A stretch of DNA of 64,000 bases from Notamacropus eugenii (Eukaryota > Chordata > Mammalia > Diprotodontia > Macropodidae). The stretch spans positions 64,557,651 to 64,621,650 of the forward strand of contig NC_092879.1 in assembly GCF_028372415.1 (NCBI RefSeq). Direction: 5' to 3'. A program made the translations under genes and the position numbers. Shown in pieces: positions 55,021 to 63,966 of this stretch (the stretch's first letter is position 1; each line of letters opens with the position of its first letter). Below the pieces are notes generated by a model. It searched no databases. It was not told the DNA's origin and saw only the letters and a program-made list of their open reading frames with translations.

Positions 55021-55684
55021 GAAGTAAACATGAGCAGGGTCCATTCGGACTCCCTTTGGTTCACTCACCCTCTGAAGCTAGGGGAGTGCTCACATCCAAC
55101 CTTGGCAGCATTTGACAAGAGCCTACAGCTACCTCTAGATCAATTTTTCTCAATTTTGTCTTTTGCCTGAGATGCTAGGCATGTTAAGATATCCTCTGTA
55201 AATTTTCCTTGTAACAGTATCCAAGCTTTGAATCCAAAGGATTATACCAGGCTTGGATTAAACTGTCAGCTTCTACAATTACTCTATAAAGAAAAAAAAG
55301 GGCTGTCCAGTGTCTAAGAAAGTACAATTCATTTACCCCAGAGTTGATGTGATCTTTGAAAAAGGAAGAATGTCACTCTTCTCCCAGCACAGAAAACTTC
55401 AGCGAGATGTCAGATAGGAAGGTTATCAAAATGGCCATTGCCAGCCTTAATCAAATAATGCAGCATGAAAAGAGAGAATGAATGCTGTAAGCTGTATGCT
55501 TGAGCAACAGGCAAACAAAGGATGAAAGCAGAATGGTAAAAAGCCATGTGACTGGACGTTTGAATTCACTATTTAGTCAACCGAGTCAGAATCTAGATTC
55601 ATATATAGCCATCCACAAGACAGTACAAAATGTTACCAATATCATCTAAGTTGGAAAACTGTCTCACCTCTCCTCTTGGAGAGA
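55021..55684. other. Unassigned sequence
   Basis: No repeat or exon was recognised. Confidence 0.4.
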
Positions 55685-55845
55685 CAACATGATATAGAAG
55701 ATGGAGTTAAGAAGATCTGAATTCAAGTCCTACCTCTGATATCTGTTATTTATGGAACAAATACTTTATCCCTCTCAGTCTCAGTTACCTCAATGGTTGA
55801 ACAGAGATGATATTAACTGCAGAAAGCGGTCTACCAAGTTGTTCA
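55685..55845 (+). repeat. CORE-SINE (MIR)
   Basis: 'gaagatctgaattcaagtcc', 'ctctcagtctcagttacctc' and 'gagatgatattaactgcag'. Confidence 0.8.
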
Positions 55846-55975
55846 CAGAATCACAACATGTCACAGTTGTAGTTGACCTCAGGGACCAACTAATTGGAAC
55901 TGTACCTAAAGAAAAAGTCTAACTGTAACGTATCTGACAAGTAATTATCTGACTTCTCTTTGAGGATCTTCGACA
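55846..55975 (-). repeat. CR1/L3 LINE 3' terminal fragment
   Basis: 'cacagaatcacaacatgtca', 'cagttgtagttgacctcagg' and 'cgtatctgacaagtaattat'. Confidence 0.78.
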
Positions 55976-55984
55976 AGGTACAAA

Positions 55985-56136
55985 TAAGATTATATATGCA
56001 CATATAGGTATATATGTCTCTGTATATGTGTACATGTGTAAAATATTACATAACATTATACTATATTATATCACATTACATTATATTATATTATACTACG
56101 AGATATCCTATCATGTCATATCATGTACATTATGTT
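55985..56136. repeat. AT-rich low-complexity sequence
   Basis: TATA, TATG and 'attatattatactac' words. The same type of sequence resumes at 56375-56420 beyond the SINE. Confidence 0.88.
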
Positions 56137-56374
56137 GTTTTGTTGTTCAGTCATTTTGAATCTTTGTGACCCCATTTGGGGTTTTCTTGGCAAAGATACT
56201 ACAGTGATACACCATTTCCTTCTCTATCTCATTTTACAGGTGAGGAAACTAAGGCAAACAGGGTTAAGTGACTTGCTAGTCACACAGCTAGTAAGTGGCT
56301 GAGGTCAGATTTGAACTCAGAAAGATGAGTCTCCCTAACTCCATGCTGGGCAGTTTATCCACATCTAGCTGCCC
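56137..56374 (-). repeat. MAR1-type CORE-SINE in AT-rich DNA
   Basis: Complete in reverse ('tgttgttcagtcattttgaa' to 'cacatctagctgccc'). Flanked by similar words 'cattatgtt' on the left and 'tattatgtt' on the right. Confidence 0.95.
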
Positions 56375-56533
56375 TATTATGTTATGTACTATTATATTAT
56401 ATCATATATAATGCTATATAAGTATCAGCTATTGTTTCTTTTACTCCAGAACACTGTGGTTCTCTGAACAAGGACTAGATTCAAACTCAAATTCATACCC
56501 AGAGTTGGTATTTTCTGTTGAAGTGGCTTTTCT

Positions 56534-57378
56534 GGGGGCGGAGCCAAGATGGCGAAGTAGAAAGACGCACATACACATAGCTCCGAAACCACAAACCACA
56601 GAACGGCTAGAGGGGACCAAGCCAGGGCGAATTCTGCACCCAGAGACCACGGAATATTGGAGTGAGGGAGATTTCTGCTCCAGAGAGACCTGCGGACCTC
56701 TCGCGGGGGGTCCTTCGCGCCACAGACTGGGCACCGGGACCAGGAGCAGAGGGCAGCCCTGCCGCGGCAGCGACACCGTGAGGAAAAGATCCGAGCGGAC
56801 AACGGGGATGGGATCTCCAGGGGCCACGTGGGTCCCTCCACCCACAGAGGGACCTGCAAACCTCTCGCAAAAGGTCCGTCGCGCTGCAGACGCGGAGCCC
56901 AGCCCGGACCTGCAGCGGTGGCGGCCACGGCTCCGAGAGGCACAGATCTGAGAGGGCTCCGGAGGTGGGATCTTCAGCGGCAGCACGGGCCCCCCCACCA
57001 ACAGGTGACTGACAGGGGTGGGTGAGAGAGTCTCTTTGGCGGGTTGAGAAGGGAGTGGGGTGCCCCCATGGCTCGGGCCCCCCCGGGAGGTAGGGGCTGA
57101 GAGGCGGCTGTGGACGGGGGCTCCCCAAACGGGCAGGAGCCTGGATCCATTGTGGAAGGTCTGTGCATAAACCCCTAGAGGGAACTGTGCCTGAGAGGCG
57201 GCCCTGCCCCTGACCACCTGAACTTAATTCTCACACTGAATAGCAGCCCTGCCCCCGCCAAAAATCCTAAGGCGGGAAGCAGCATTTAAATCTCAGTCCC
57301 CAAACGCTGGCTGGGAGGACCAGGAGGCGAGGTAGGTGTGAGGAGAACATTCAGAGGTCAGGCCACTGGTTGGAGAAA
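56534..57378 (+). promoter_or_regulatory. L1 5'UTR / internal promoter
   Basis: CpG-rich leader of about 845 bp with the YY1-type site at +12 to +20. In known L1s this site sets the start of pol II transcription at the first base of the element. Open frames on both strands here (for example 56441-57217, reverse) reflect the GC-rich composition and are not supported as genes. Confidence 0.85.
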
Positions 57379-58207
57379 ATGCCAAGAAAAGGGAAAAGAA
57401 ATAAAACTATTGAAGGGTACTTTATCGGAGAAAAGACACTTCCTCCCTTCCTTTCTGATGGGGAGGAACAATGCTTGCCATCAGGCAAAGACACAGAAAT
57501 CGAGGATTCTGTGTCCCAGCCCACCCAATTGGCTCGTGCCATGGAAGAGCTCAAGAGGAATTTTGAAAATCAAGTTAGAGAGGTGGAGGAAAGACTGGGA
57601 AGGGAAATGAGAGGGATGAGGGAGAAGCATGCAAAGCAGATCAGCTCCCTGCTAAAGGAGAACCAAAAAAATCTTGAAGAAATTGGCACCTTGAGAACGA
57701 GCCTAACTCAGCTGGTAAGGGAGGTGCAAGGGGCCAATGAGGAGAAGAATGCTTTCAAAAGCAGAATTAACCAAATGGAAAAGGAGATTCAAAAGCTCAC
57801 TGAAGAAAATAGATCTTTCAAAACTGGAATGGTACGGATGGACGCTAAGGACTTTTCGAGAAAGACAGATGTCTCAGAACATACCGCGCAGATTCGAAAA
57901 ATGGAAGATAATGTGAAATATCTTATTGGAAAAACAACTGACCTGGAAAATAGAATCAGGAGAGACAATGTAAAAATTCTGGGACTACCTGAAAACCATG
58001 ATCAAAAGAAGAGCCTAGACATCATCTTCCATGAAATTATCAAGGAAAACTGCCCTGAGATTCTAGAACCAGAAGGCAAAAGAAATATTCAAGGAATCCG
58101 CAGAACACCACATGAAAGAGATCCAAAAAGAGAAACTCCTAGAAGCATTGTGGCCAAACTCCAGAATTCCCAGGTGAAAGAGAAAATATTGCAAGCAGCT
58201 AGAATGA
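57379..58207 (+). CDS. L1 ORF1p (RNA-binding chaperone), C-terminally truncated
   Basis: ATG at 57379 opens about 276 L1 codons with no stop or frameshift. A basic N-terminus (MPRKGKRNK) is followed by a long heptad-rich coiled coil (about residues 50-190, e.g. LARAMEELKRNFENQ), which in the family forms the ORF1p trimer. The RRM begins at about residue 195 with NVKILGLPE, matching human NLRIIGVPE. TPRSIVAKLQ and VKEKILQAARMK match the start of the C-terminal domain (human TPRHIIVRF and MKEKMLRAAREK). Just there the element ends. The frame runs on into host DNA for about 35 codons to TAG at 58309-58311. Without the full C-terminal domain, RNA binding would be lost. Confidence 0.92.
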
Positions 58208-58244
58208 AGTGGCTTTTCTTCAGTAGATGCCTTTTATGGATGGG

Positions 58245-58480
58245 TAACCTAGACAGGCAAGATGGTATACAGGAACAACCACTGGCCTGGGACTCCAGAG
58301 TCCTTAGCTAGAATCCCATTTCTGACACCATGTGTCCAAGGATGAGGCATTTGGCCTTTCTCAATCTCAGTTTCTTTTTCTCTCCAATAAGAATGTCAGT
58401 ACCTGCCAAAAGCAGCCTAATAGGGGTTGCTGTGGACCAAGTCTTTTAATGTGTAAGATGTTGAAAATATTATAGTAAAG
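58245..58480 (+). repeat. MIR CORE-SINE
   Basis: 'ctggcctgggactccagagt', 'tctcaatctcagtttctttt' and the tail 'aagtcttttaatgtgtaaga'. Confidence 0.78.
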
Positions 58481-58483
58481 TCT

Positions 58484-58640
58484 CATGGCCTAATGGATTG
58501 AAAATGTCTTCAGTGTCAGGGAAGATCTCGCTTTAAGTCCTGCCTTCATCACAAGTAGGCCGTGTGACCGAGGCAAGATATTTAACTTGCACTATCCTCT
58601 GGCAACTAATATAAATTAGAGAGCATCTGTAGGTTTTCTT
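58484..58640 (+). repeat. CORE-SINE ('ggcaactct' tail type)
   Basis: 'catggcctaatggattgaaa', 'cgtgtgaccgaggcaagata' and 'cctctggcaactaatataaa'. The last is the diagnostic tail. Confidence 0.78.
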
Positions 58641-58734
58641 TCAACAATGAAACCACAGCTTTGAATTCCAATTCCATCCTTCTCCTTCCTCTGCCTCCCA
58701 GTCTCCCCAAAGAATGTATGAGTTAATTCAAGGG

Positions 58735-58905
58735 AAAGTAGAAAGAGGGCTGGCTGGCTTTGGAGTCAAAGGAGTTGAGCTCAAATCCTACCTTTGCTAT
58801 TTTCCCACCTGGGAGAGCTCTCTGAGGCCTCTGTTTACTCACCTGAACAATGACAAGATCAGCCTAGGTGACTTCTGAGTTGCCCTTCAGTGCTGTGCTA
58901 AGCCG
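58735..58905 (+). repeat. CORE-SINE (THER1)
   Basis: 'ctggctttggagtcaaagga', 'gttgagctcaaatcctacct' and 'gcctaggtgacttctgagtt'. Confidence 0.85.
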
Positions 58906-59399
58906 ATGAGCCTGGGACTAAAGCATGACTGTAATTAGCCATTCAGGACAAACTTCAGACCAGCCAATTCTGGGACTTGAAGGAAATTAACCTTGTGGGA
59001 TGAGTGCCATGCTTTCTAATGGTCAAAGGAGCAGAGTTTATAATATTTATGGAAAACGGCTTGTTCTTTCTTTCTTGCACCAATTCATCCTGATTTACCA
59101 TTTCAATCACACAGTTAGAATCACCCTGGAGAACCTAGTCCAATAAATCTTAAACAGATTAAAGGATGAAAATGAGATACATAAAAAATAGGTACAGTGA
59201 AAGTTAGAGCTTTTGAATGATGATACCACAATGAGATTTTTGAATAATGGCGGAAAAAACCAATTCGAAGAAGAATGTTGTTATTGGATGCAGAGTCATG
59301 CTTAGTCACTATAACAGGACACACATTAAGGAAAAGAGAGATGATGAGAAAAGATACGAAATCATCAAATGCTAAGAAGTGCTTAGAGATCTTTTTTTT
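58906..59399. other. Unassigned sequence
   Basis: No repeat or exon was recognised. A T-run lies at 59392-59403. Confidence 0.4.
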
Positions 59400-59490
59400 T
59401 TTTCTGTAGATTCAAAACCTGAGGACCAGAGAGGCTTCATGATCTACCAGAGGTCACATAGGTAGACAGAGAACCAGCACAATGGCCTAC
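59400..59490 (-). repeat. MIR CORE-SINE fragment
   Basis: 'gattcaaaacctgaggacca', then 'agaggtcacataggtagaca'. Confidence 0.75.
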
Positions 59491-59599
59491 ATCTCTAGTC
59501 CGTGTTCCAAAAACCTAAACTGTTTCTCTTCCTATTAAAACAAATTAACTTATACTGGAGCAAAAATCTTGGTTAGTATGGTTTCCTAGAAAAAAAATG

Positions 59600-59875
59600 T
59601 CAATGGATTGCTCAAATCCCACCTTCTATAAGAAGCCTTTCCTGAGCCCTCTTCATTGCTAGTGCCTTCCTTCTGTCATCTCCAATTGATCTTGTACTTG
59701 CATATAGCTTGTTTGAACACAACTGTTTGCATGTCATTTCCCCCATTAGACCATGAGGCCTTTGTGGGAAAGGACTATTATTCAGCCCTTCCTTGTATGC
59801 CCATCCAGCACTTATCATTATATCTGGCACAGAGTAAGCAATTACTATACAATAAATGTTATTGACGTTGAATAA
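59600..59875 (+). repeat. L2 LINE 3' end
   Basis: 'ataagaagcctttcctgagc', 'cccattagaccatgaggcct', 'atatctggcacagagtaagc' and 'caataaatgttattgacgtt'. Confidence 0.9.
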
Positions 59876-60289
59876 TTGCTTATTGACATGACACCTTGAC
59901 TATACAAATGATTATAGTGGAGGCACCTATAAATAAACTTATCAACTTTGATTTTTATTCCATTTACCTTTTGATCTAGTGAAATAATTTCACTGGTCTT
60001 GCACATACTTCCTCCACCAATTCAAATCAGCCACTGTTTTGCAACTTAAAAAGTCTCAGAGAATTGTCTGGGACAATTACATTCAGGGTTGAATCTGAAT
60101 CCCTGACTTCCTAACTTTGACACTAGACTTCTGTCTACTACACCCCAGTGCACTGAGAATTCAACAGACCTGGGGGAAAAAATCCCAAAACAATTCATCT
60201 AGGACAATTTAGTTCTTAAGGCGAGCCATTCTTTGCATCCATGTACAAACAGCTATGAGACTTTCAGAGATTGCCACAATAACTCCATT
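59876..60289. other. Unassigned sequence
   Basis: A faint reversed SINE trace is possible at about 60080-60150. No gene. Confidence 0.4.
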
Positions 60290-60485
60290 AATACTAATTC
60301 CTATTCATAGTGAATTTTATAGTTTACAATGCACTTTCTTCACGCTACCTGGCCCTGAGGTTTTATATAAGCATTACTAGTCCTCTGAAAATATGAGAAA
60401 ATAAGGATGGGCTCAGAGAGGTTACAAAGCTTGCTCATGGTCACCGACCTGGTAAATGTCAGAGAAATCCTGATGCACTGGTATG
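60290..60485 (-). repeat. MIR CORE-SINE
   Basis: 'ggatgggctcagagaggtta', 'gctcatggtcaccgacctgg' and the reversed tail 'tttatagtttacaatgcact'. Confidence 0.75.
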
Positions 60486-60709
60486 GGGCACTGGTATCAC
60501 TTTTGATGGCTCCATTTTCTGTAGTCTGGGAGAGAAAATTCTCTTCTGGAAGGGTTATATGCGTTTGATAGAGAACACCAAATTAAAACTTGGTTAAGGT
60601 GGAGTTTGGAACCAGAGAGTTATAGTGACTGTATGTCTGAGCCCATGTAATTTTGAAAAAAAAAAAAAAGACCAGTTCCAAAATAAGTCATTTCTACATA
60701 CTCTAAAGT

Positions 60710-60850
60710 CAACTGAAAATGAGTCTTGGAGATACCTAGTTCCAACCCCTTAATTTTATATATAAATAAACTGAGAGGAAGCAACTTCCCCATGGTCACA
60801 CAGCTACTAAGAGGCAAAGCTGTGATTTGAACCCAGAGCCATGTGCCTAA
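60710..60850 (-). repeat. CORE-SINE (THER1/MIR)
   Basis: 'cttggagatacctagttcca', 'ccccatggtcacacagctac' and 'gtgatttgaacccagagcca'. Confidence 0.88.
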
Positions 60851-60902
60851 ATTAATGTTTTTCTTTAATGTGTATAGATGATTAGGTTATTGATTCTAAA
60901 CT

Positions 60903-61130
60903 TTAAATTATAATTTTCAAAAAATCTTTCATCATGCTGATAAATTCATGGGAACCACTTAGGTAGAGAAGACTAAGGAGAAGAGTAGTTTGCTCGACTG
61001 AATCAAATGTTTTCATTTTATGGTCAACAACAAGTGCAGTGGATGAAAATGTGGACTGCAATGGAATAATATTGCCCATGAAGGCCTGGCCAAGGACCTC
61101 CATCAATATGGAGGCCTTTGATTTACACAT
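60903..61130 (-). repeat. RTE-type LINE, reverse-transcriptase fragment
   Basis: The reverse frame reads IIPLQSTF, then VDHKMKTFDSVEQTTLLLSL and SHEFISMMKDF. This resembles palm motif A of non-LTR reverse transcriptases (FVDYKKAFDSVE and following helix), best of the RTE kind, with the first catalytic Asp kept in VDHK. It is only about 75 codons long with no intact neighbours, so it is a fossil. It matters because the MAR1 tails in this window look RTE-derived. Confidence 0.6.
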
Positions 61131-61677
61131 GGGTGAGTTTCATAAATGTTTTCTATAACCAGGACTGTGGGTCTACAGGCCAGGGGCTGCTGATGTTCTG
61201 AGTCATCCATTTTGGTGTTAATGAAGTCTAAGGGTTTTTCCCCCATGGCTTCCCCTCCTTCAGACACCTTGAGGGTTGATCCCTCAGGGCCCTTTCCATT
61301 CTCTCACATCCAGGCCAAGTCTTCTCTAGGTACACATGGTCTAGTCCAGGACTTATTCAACTTTTTCTACTCATGACCCCTTCAGCACTTCTTAAAACTA
61401 CGTCTTGCTGGTCTAGTCCAGATGTCTTTCTAATCTTTGTTTCTTTGGTAGACTTTCTCTACAGTTACACTTTGCACTGGAGTCCAATGGTGGTGACTCC
61501 ATTGTCCTTGAGGGTGAAAGGAGTTCTTAAAATCCCTACAGATTTTTTTCCATCTTTCGGCCTTTTAGCTGCTTAGGGGTTTCAGGATCAAATAAACATT
61601 TTTCACTTAAATCAAAATATTCATTTACTTCCTTCTCTTCTTTGAGTTGGCACCTACAATTTATTTTCTCTATCATT
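61131..61677. other. Unassigned sequence
   Basis: No clear repeat or exon. Confidence 0.4.
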
Positions 61678-61790
61678 TTCTGCCCATGTGACTTTGACTC
61701 AATCCCCTTAGAACTCAATTTTTCTATCTGGAGAGGAAGGAGGTTAAATCAGATGATCTTCCAGCTCGAAATCTAAGCTACTATGACTCA
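61678..61790 (+). repeat. CORE-SINE (THER1) 3' half
   Basis: 'cccatgtgactttgactcaa', then 'ggttaaatcagatgatcttc'. Confidence 0.82.
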
Positions 61791-61844
61791 GTGCCTGGTT
61801 CTTCACAATTCCCAATAGCAACAACCAAAATAATTACTCCTAGT

Positions 61845-62105
61845 TCCACAGCGTTTCCCATTGTGGGGAGTAAAAATACTATTATCTCCATTTTACAGAT
61901 GTGGGGACTGAGGTTCTGGGAGGTGAGAAAACTTACCCATGCCATATCAAATGAGATAATGTATGTAAAATATTTTGCAAACCTTAAAGCCCTATGGATA
62001 TGTGAGCTATTATAATTTTCATTCTTAACATATTAATGTGACAAAGGTTTCAAACTCAGGCCTGTAGACTCCAGGGCTTGTAATTATCCCACTACACCAT
62101 GCTGT
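61845..62105 (-). repeat. MIR CORE-SINE, interrupted
   Basis: 'ctccattttacagatgtggg' at 61845-61945 and the reversed head 'tcccactacaccatgctgtg' at 62035-62105 look like one element, with the forward MIR tail at 61946-62030 between them. Confidence 0.65.
61946..62030 (+). repeat. MIR tail fragment
   Basis: 'atatcaaatgagataatgta', then 'ttttgcaaaccttaaagccc'. Confidence 0.82.
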
Positions 62106-62339
62106 GTCTGCAGAGAGCTTTGCTATGAATTCTACAAAACCACATATAATTAAAAGAATCTGCAAATGAAGTACAAATTCAGTGCATATATTTGAATTTC
62201 TATATCAATTGCTAGCTGTGCCCAAAAGACTTATATCAATTACTTGAAAAAATAGATGCTACAATTAAGACAAGTCAAATCCAACAGGTTTCCGATGACA
62301 GAAGATTGAAACCTTCACTCCAGGATAGAGAAGTTGCTG

Positions 62340-62475
62340 CTCATTTGAGCAATTTTGTCACATTTGTGATCTTGGGCAAAGCCTCTCACCTCATTGCTGC
62401 CTTTGTTTTCCTCCTCTCTAAAAGGAGGCATTTAGGCCAGTTGATCTTTAAGGGGCCTGCTAGCCTGAAGAATTT
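62340..62475 (+). repeat. CORE-SINE (THER1)
   Basis: 'gtgatcttgggcaaagcctc', then 'ggccagttgatctttaaggg'. Confidence 0.82.
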
Positions 62476-62557
62476 CTGCTTCCATGTTCTCACTCCTCCC
62501 AGTGGAGAAGGAAATCATGTGGGCACAATGTCTCAGAGATGTGAGGTTAAGAAACGA

Positions 62558-62672
62558 TGACCTTGGGCAAGGAGCTTCCCTCTCTGAGCCTTGGATTTCT
62601 CCTCAGCAAAATGCAGAGCAGACAAGATGATCTCAAAGAGCCCTTCCAGCTCTGACAGTCAATGATTCCGTC
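62558..62672 (+). repeat. CORE-SINE (THER1) 3' half
   Basis: 'gatgaccttgggcaaggagc', 'caagatgatctcaaagagcc' and 'cttccagctctgacagtcaa'. Confidence 0.88.
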
Positions 62673-62854
62673 AATCCCAATCAGAAGTAAATGAATCTGG
62701 CTTCCAGCCCATGTCTACTCTCTTATCTGCTGCCTGCTAGAAATGCTAATGGTCAGCAAAATGAGCAAAGCGCTCAGACTAAGAGGGAAAAAGAAAAGCA
62801 AGAGGTCCCCGAAACTTGGCCTTTTCCTTGATGTGAACTCTCTCTCTCTCTTTT

Positions 62855-63030
62855 GATTCTGAGTTTGGCTCTAGCTTACCTCCATGCCTTAAATGCTCTG
62901 GCCCCTCACCTCTGTTTCTTAGTATTCCTGGCTCCCTCAGACACTGCTCAAGTATTCCCCTGTCCAGAAGGCCTTTCCCTGTCCTAGATGTTAGCATCTT
63001 CCCCCTGTCCCCACCCTCAGAGTTGTTGCT
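62855..63030 (+). repeat. L2 LINE, C-terminal region, cut by L1
   Basis: 'ccatgccttaaatgctctgg', 'cactgctcaagtattcccct' and 'gtccagaaggcctttccctg'. Its 3' end is missing where the L1 begins. Confidence 0.82.
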
Positions 63031-63035
63031 CTTCT

Positions 63036-63677
63036 TCCCCAACTGATAAATGGTCAAAGGATATGAACAGGCAGTTTTCAGAGGAAGAAATTAAAGATAT
63101 CTATAGTCATATGAAAAAATGTTCTCTATCACTATTGATTAGAGAGATGTCAATCAAAACAACTCTGAGGTACCACATCACACCTATCAGATTGGCTAAC
63201 ATAACAGAACAGGAAGATGATAAATGGTGGAGAAGATGTGAGAGAGTTGGAAAACTAATTCATTGTTGGTGGAGCTGTGAGCTGATCTCACCATTCTGGA
63301 GAGCAATTTGGAACTATGCCCAAAGGGCTACAAAAATGTGCATACCCTTTGATCCAGAAATACTGCTTCTAGGACTGTATCCCAAAGAGATCATAAAAAT
63401 GGGAAAGAGTCCCACATGTACAAAAATATTTATAACAACTCTCTTTGTGGTGGTCAAAAACTGGAAATCAAGGGGATGCCCATCAATTGGGGAATGGTTA
63501 AACAAGTTGTGGTATATGAATGTAACAGAATACTATTGTGCTATGAGAAATAATGAACAGGAAGTCTTCAGAGAGGCCTGGAAAGACTTATATGAACTAA
63601 TACTGAGTGAAAGGAGCAGAACCAGGAGAACTTTGTACACAGCAATAACCAGAGTGTGTAAGGATTTCTTCTGGTAG
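63036..63677 (+). CDS. L1 ORF2p C-terminal part (fragment)
   Basis: About 213 codons in one frame to TAG at 63675-63677, corresponding to the last sixth of ORF2p. KDMNRQFSEEEI, REMSIKTTLRYHITPIRLANI, LIHCWWSCELISPFW, PFDPEILLLGLYPKE, PTCTKIFIT and MNVTEYYCAM match human KDMNRHFSKEDI, REMQIKTTMRYHLTPVRM, LLHCWWECKLVQPLW, PFDPAIPLLGIYPKD, DTCTRMFIA and YTMEYYAAI. This region carries the CX3CX7HX4C motif used for RNA binding. The first Cys appears as Trp (DKWWRRC), probably TGC to TGG, while the second Cys, the His and the last Cys remain. Endonuclease and reverse-transcriptase domains are absent. Confidence 0.93.
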   Translation, partial: SPTDKWSKDMNRQFSEEEIKDIYSHMKKCSLSLLIREMSIKTTLRYHITPIRLANITEQEDDKWWRRCERVGKLIHCWWSCELISPFWRAIWNYAQRATKMCIPFDPEILLLGLYPKEIIKMGKSPTCTKIFITTLFVVVKNWKSRGCPSIGEWLNKLWYMNVTEYYCAMRNNEQEVFREAWKDLYELILSERSRTRRTLYTAITRVCKDFFW

Positions 63678-63915
63678 ATTTAGTACTTCATTGCAATGCA
63701 AGGACTTAAAAAATTTCCAATGGACTCTTGAGGCAAAACACCTTCCAGATCCAGAGAAAGAACTATGGAATTGGATTTCAGATAGAAGTAGACCATTTTC
63801 ATTTGTATTATGTTTTGCTTTGTTCTATGGTTTCTCCCATTCATTTTAATTCTTCTATGCAACATGTATTTAATAAGAATGTACGTATAGAACTTATATA
63901 AGATTGTACACCGTC

Positions 63916-63966
63916 TCAGGGAGGGAGTGGGAAGGGAGGAGGGATAAGGGGGAGGGAGGGGAAAAA
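63916..63966 (+). repeat. L1 3'UTR polypurine G-tract
   Basis: A G/A-only run with six or more GGG blocks ('agggagggagtgggaaggga') ending in A7. L1 3'UTRs of several mammals carry such a tract, which can fold into a G-quadruplex. Confidence 0.85.

Larger units (their letters stand above)
56519..58219 (+). mobile_element. Young L1 LINE: intact 5' end, stops inside ORF1, 15-bp target duplication
   Basis: The unit tgaagtggcttttct occurs at 56519-56533 and again at 58205-58219. Between the copies lies an L1 starting GGGGGCGGAGCCAAGATGGC, nearly identical to the start of eutherian L1 and including a YY1-type CAAGATGGC at 56545-56553. The 5'UTR (56534-57378) holds about 45 CpG by my count, unlike the CpG-poor surroundings, which suggests a recent insertion. 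ORF1 follows, but the element ends at its C-terminal domain. ORF2, 3'UTR and poly(A) are absent. The flanking words 'ttttctgttg' and 'tcagtagatg' are plain host sequence. Confidence 0.93.

Noticed and set aside
56425-57217. Reverse ORFs of 172-258 codons and a 148-codon forward ORF over the L1 leader
   Set aside because: GC-rich DNA of the L1 5'UTR has few stops. These frames match no protein I know.
61340-61400. hAT-like repeat suggested by 'ctactcatgaccccttcagc'
   Set aside because: Only about 50 bp resemble it; too short to support.
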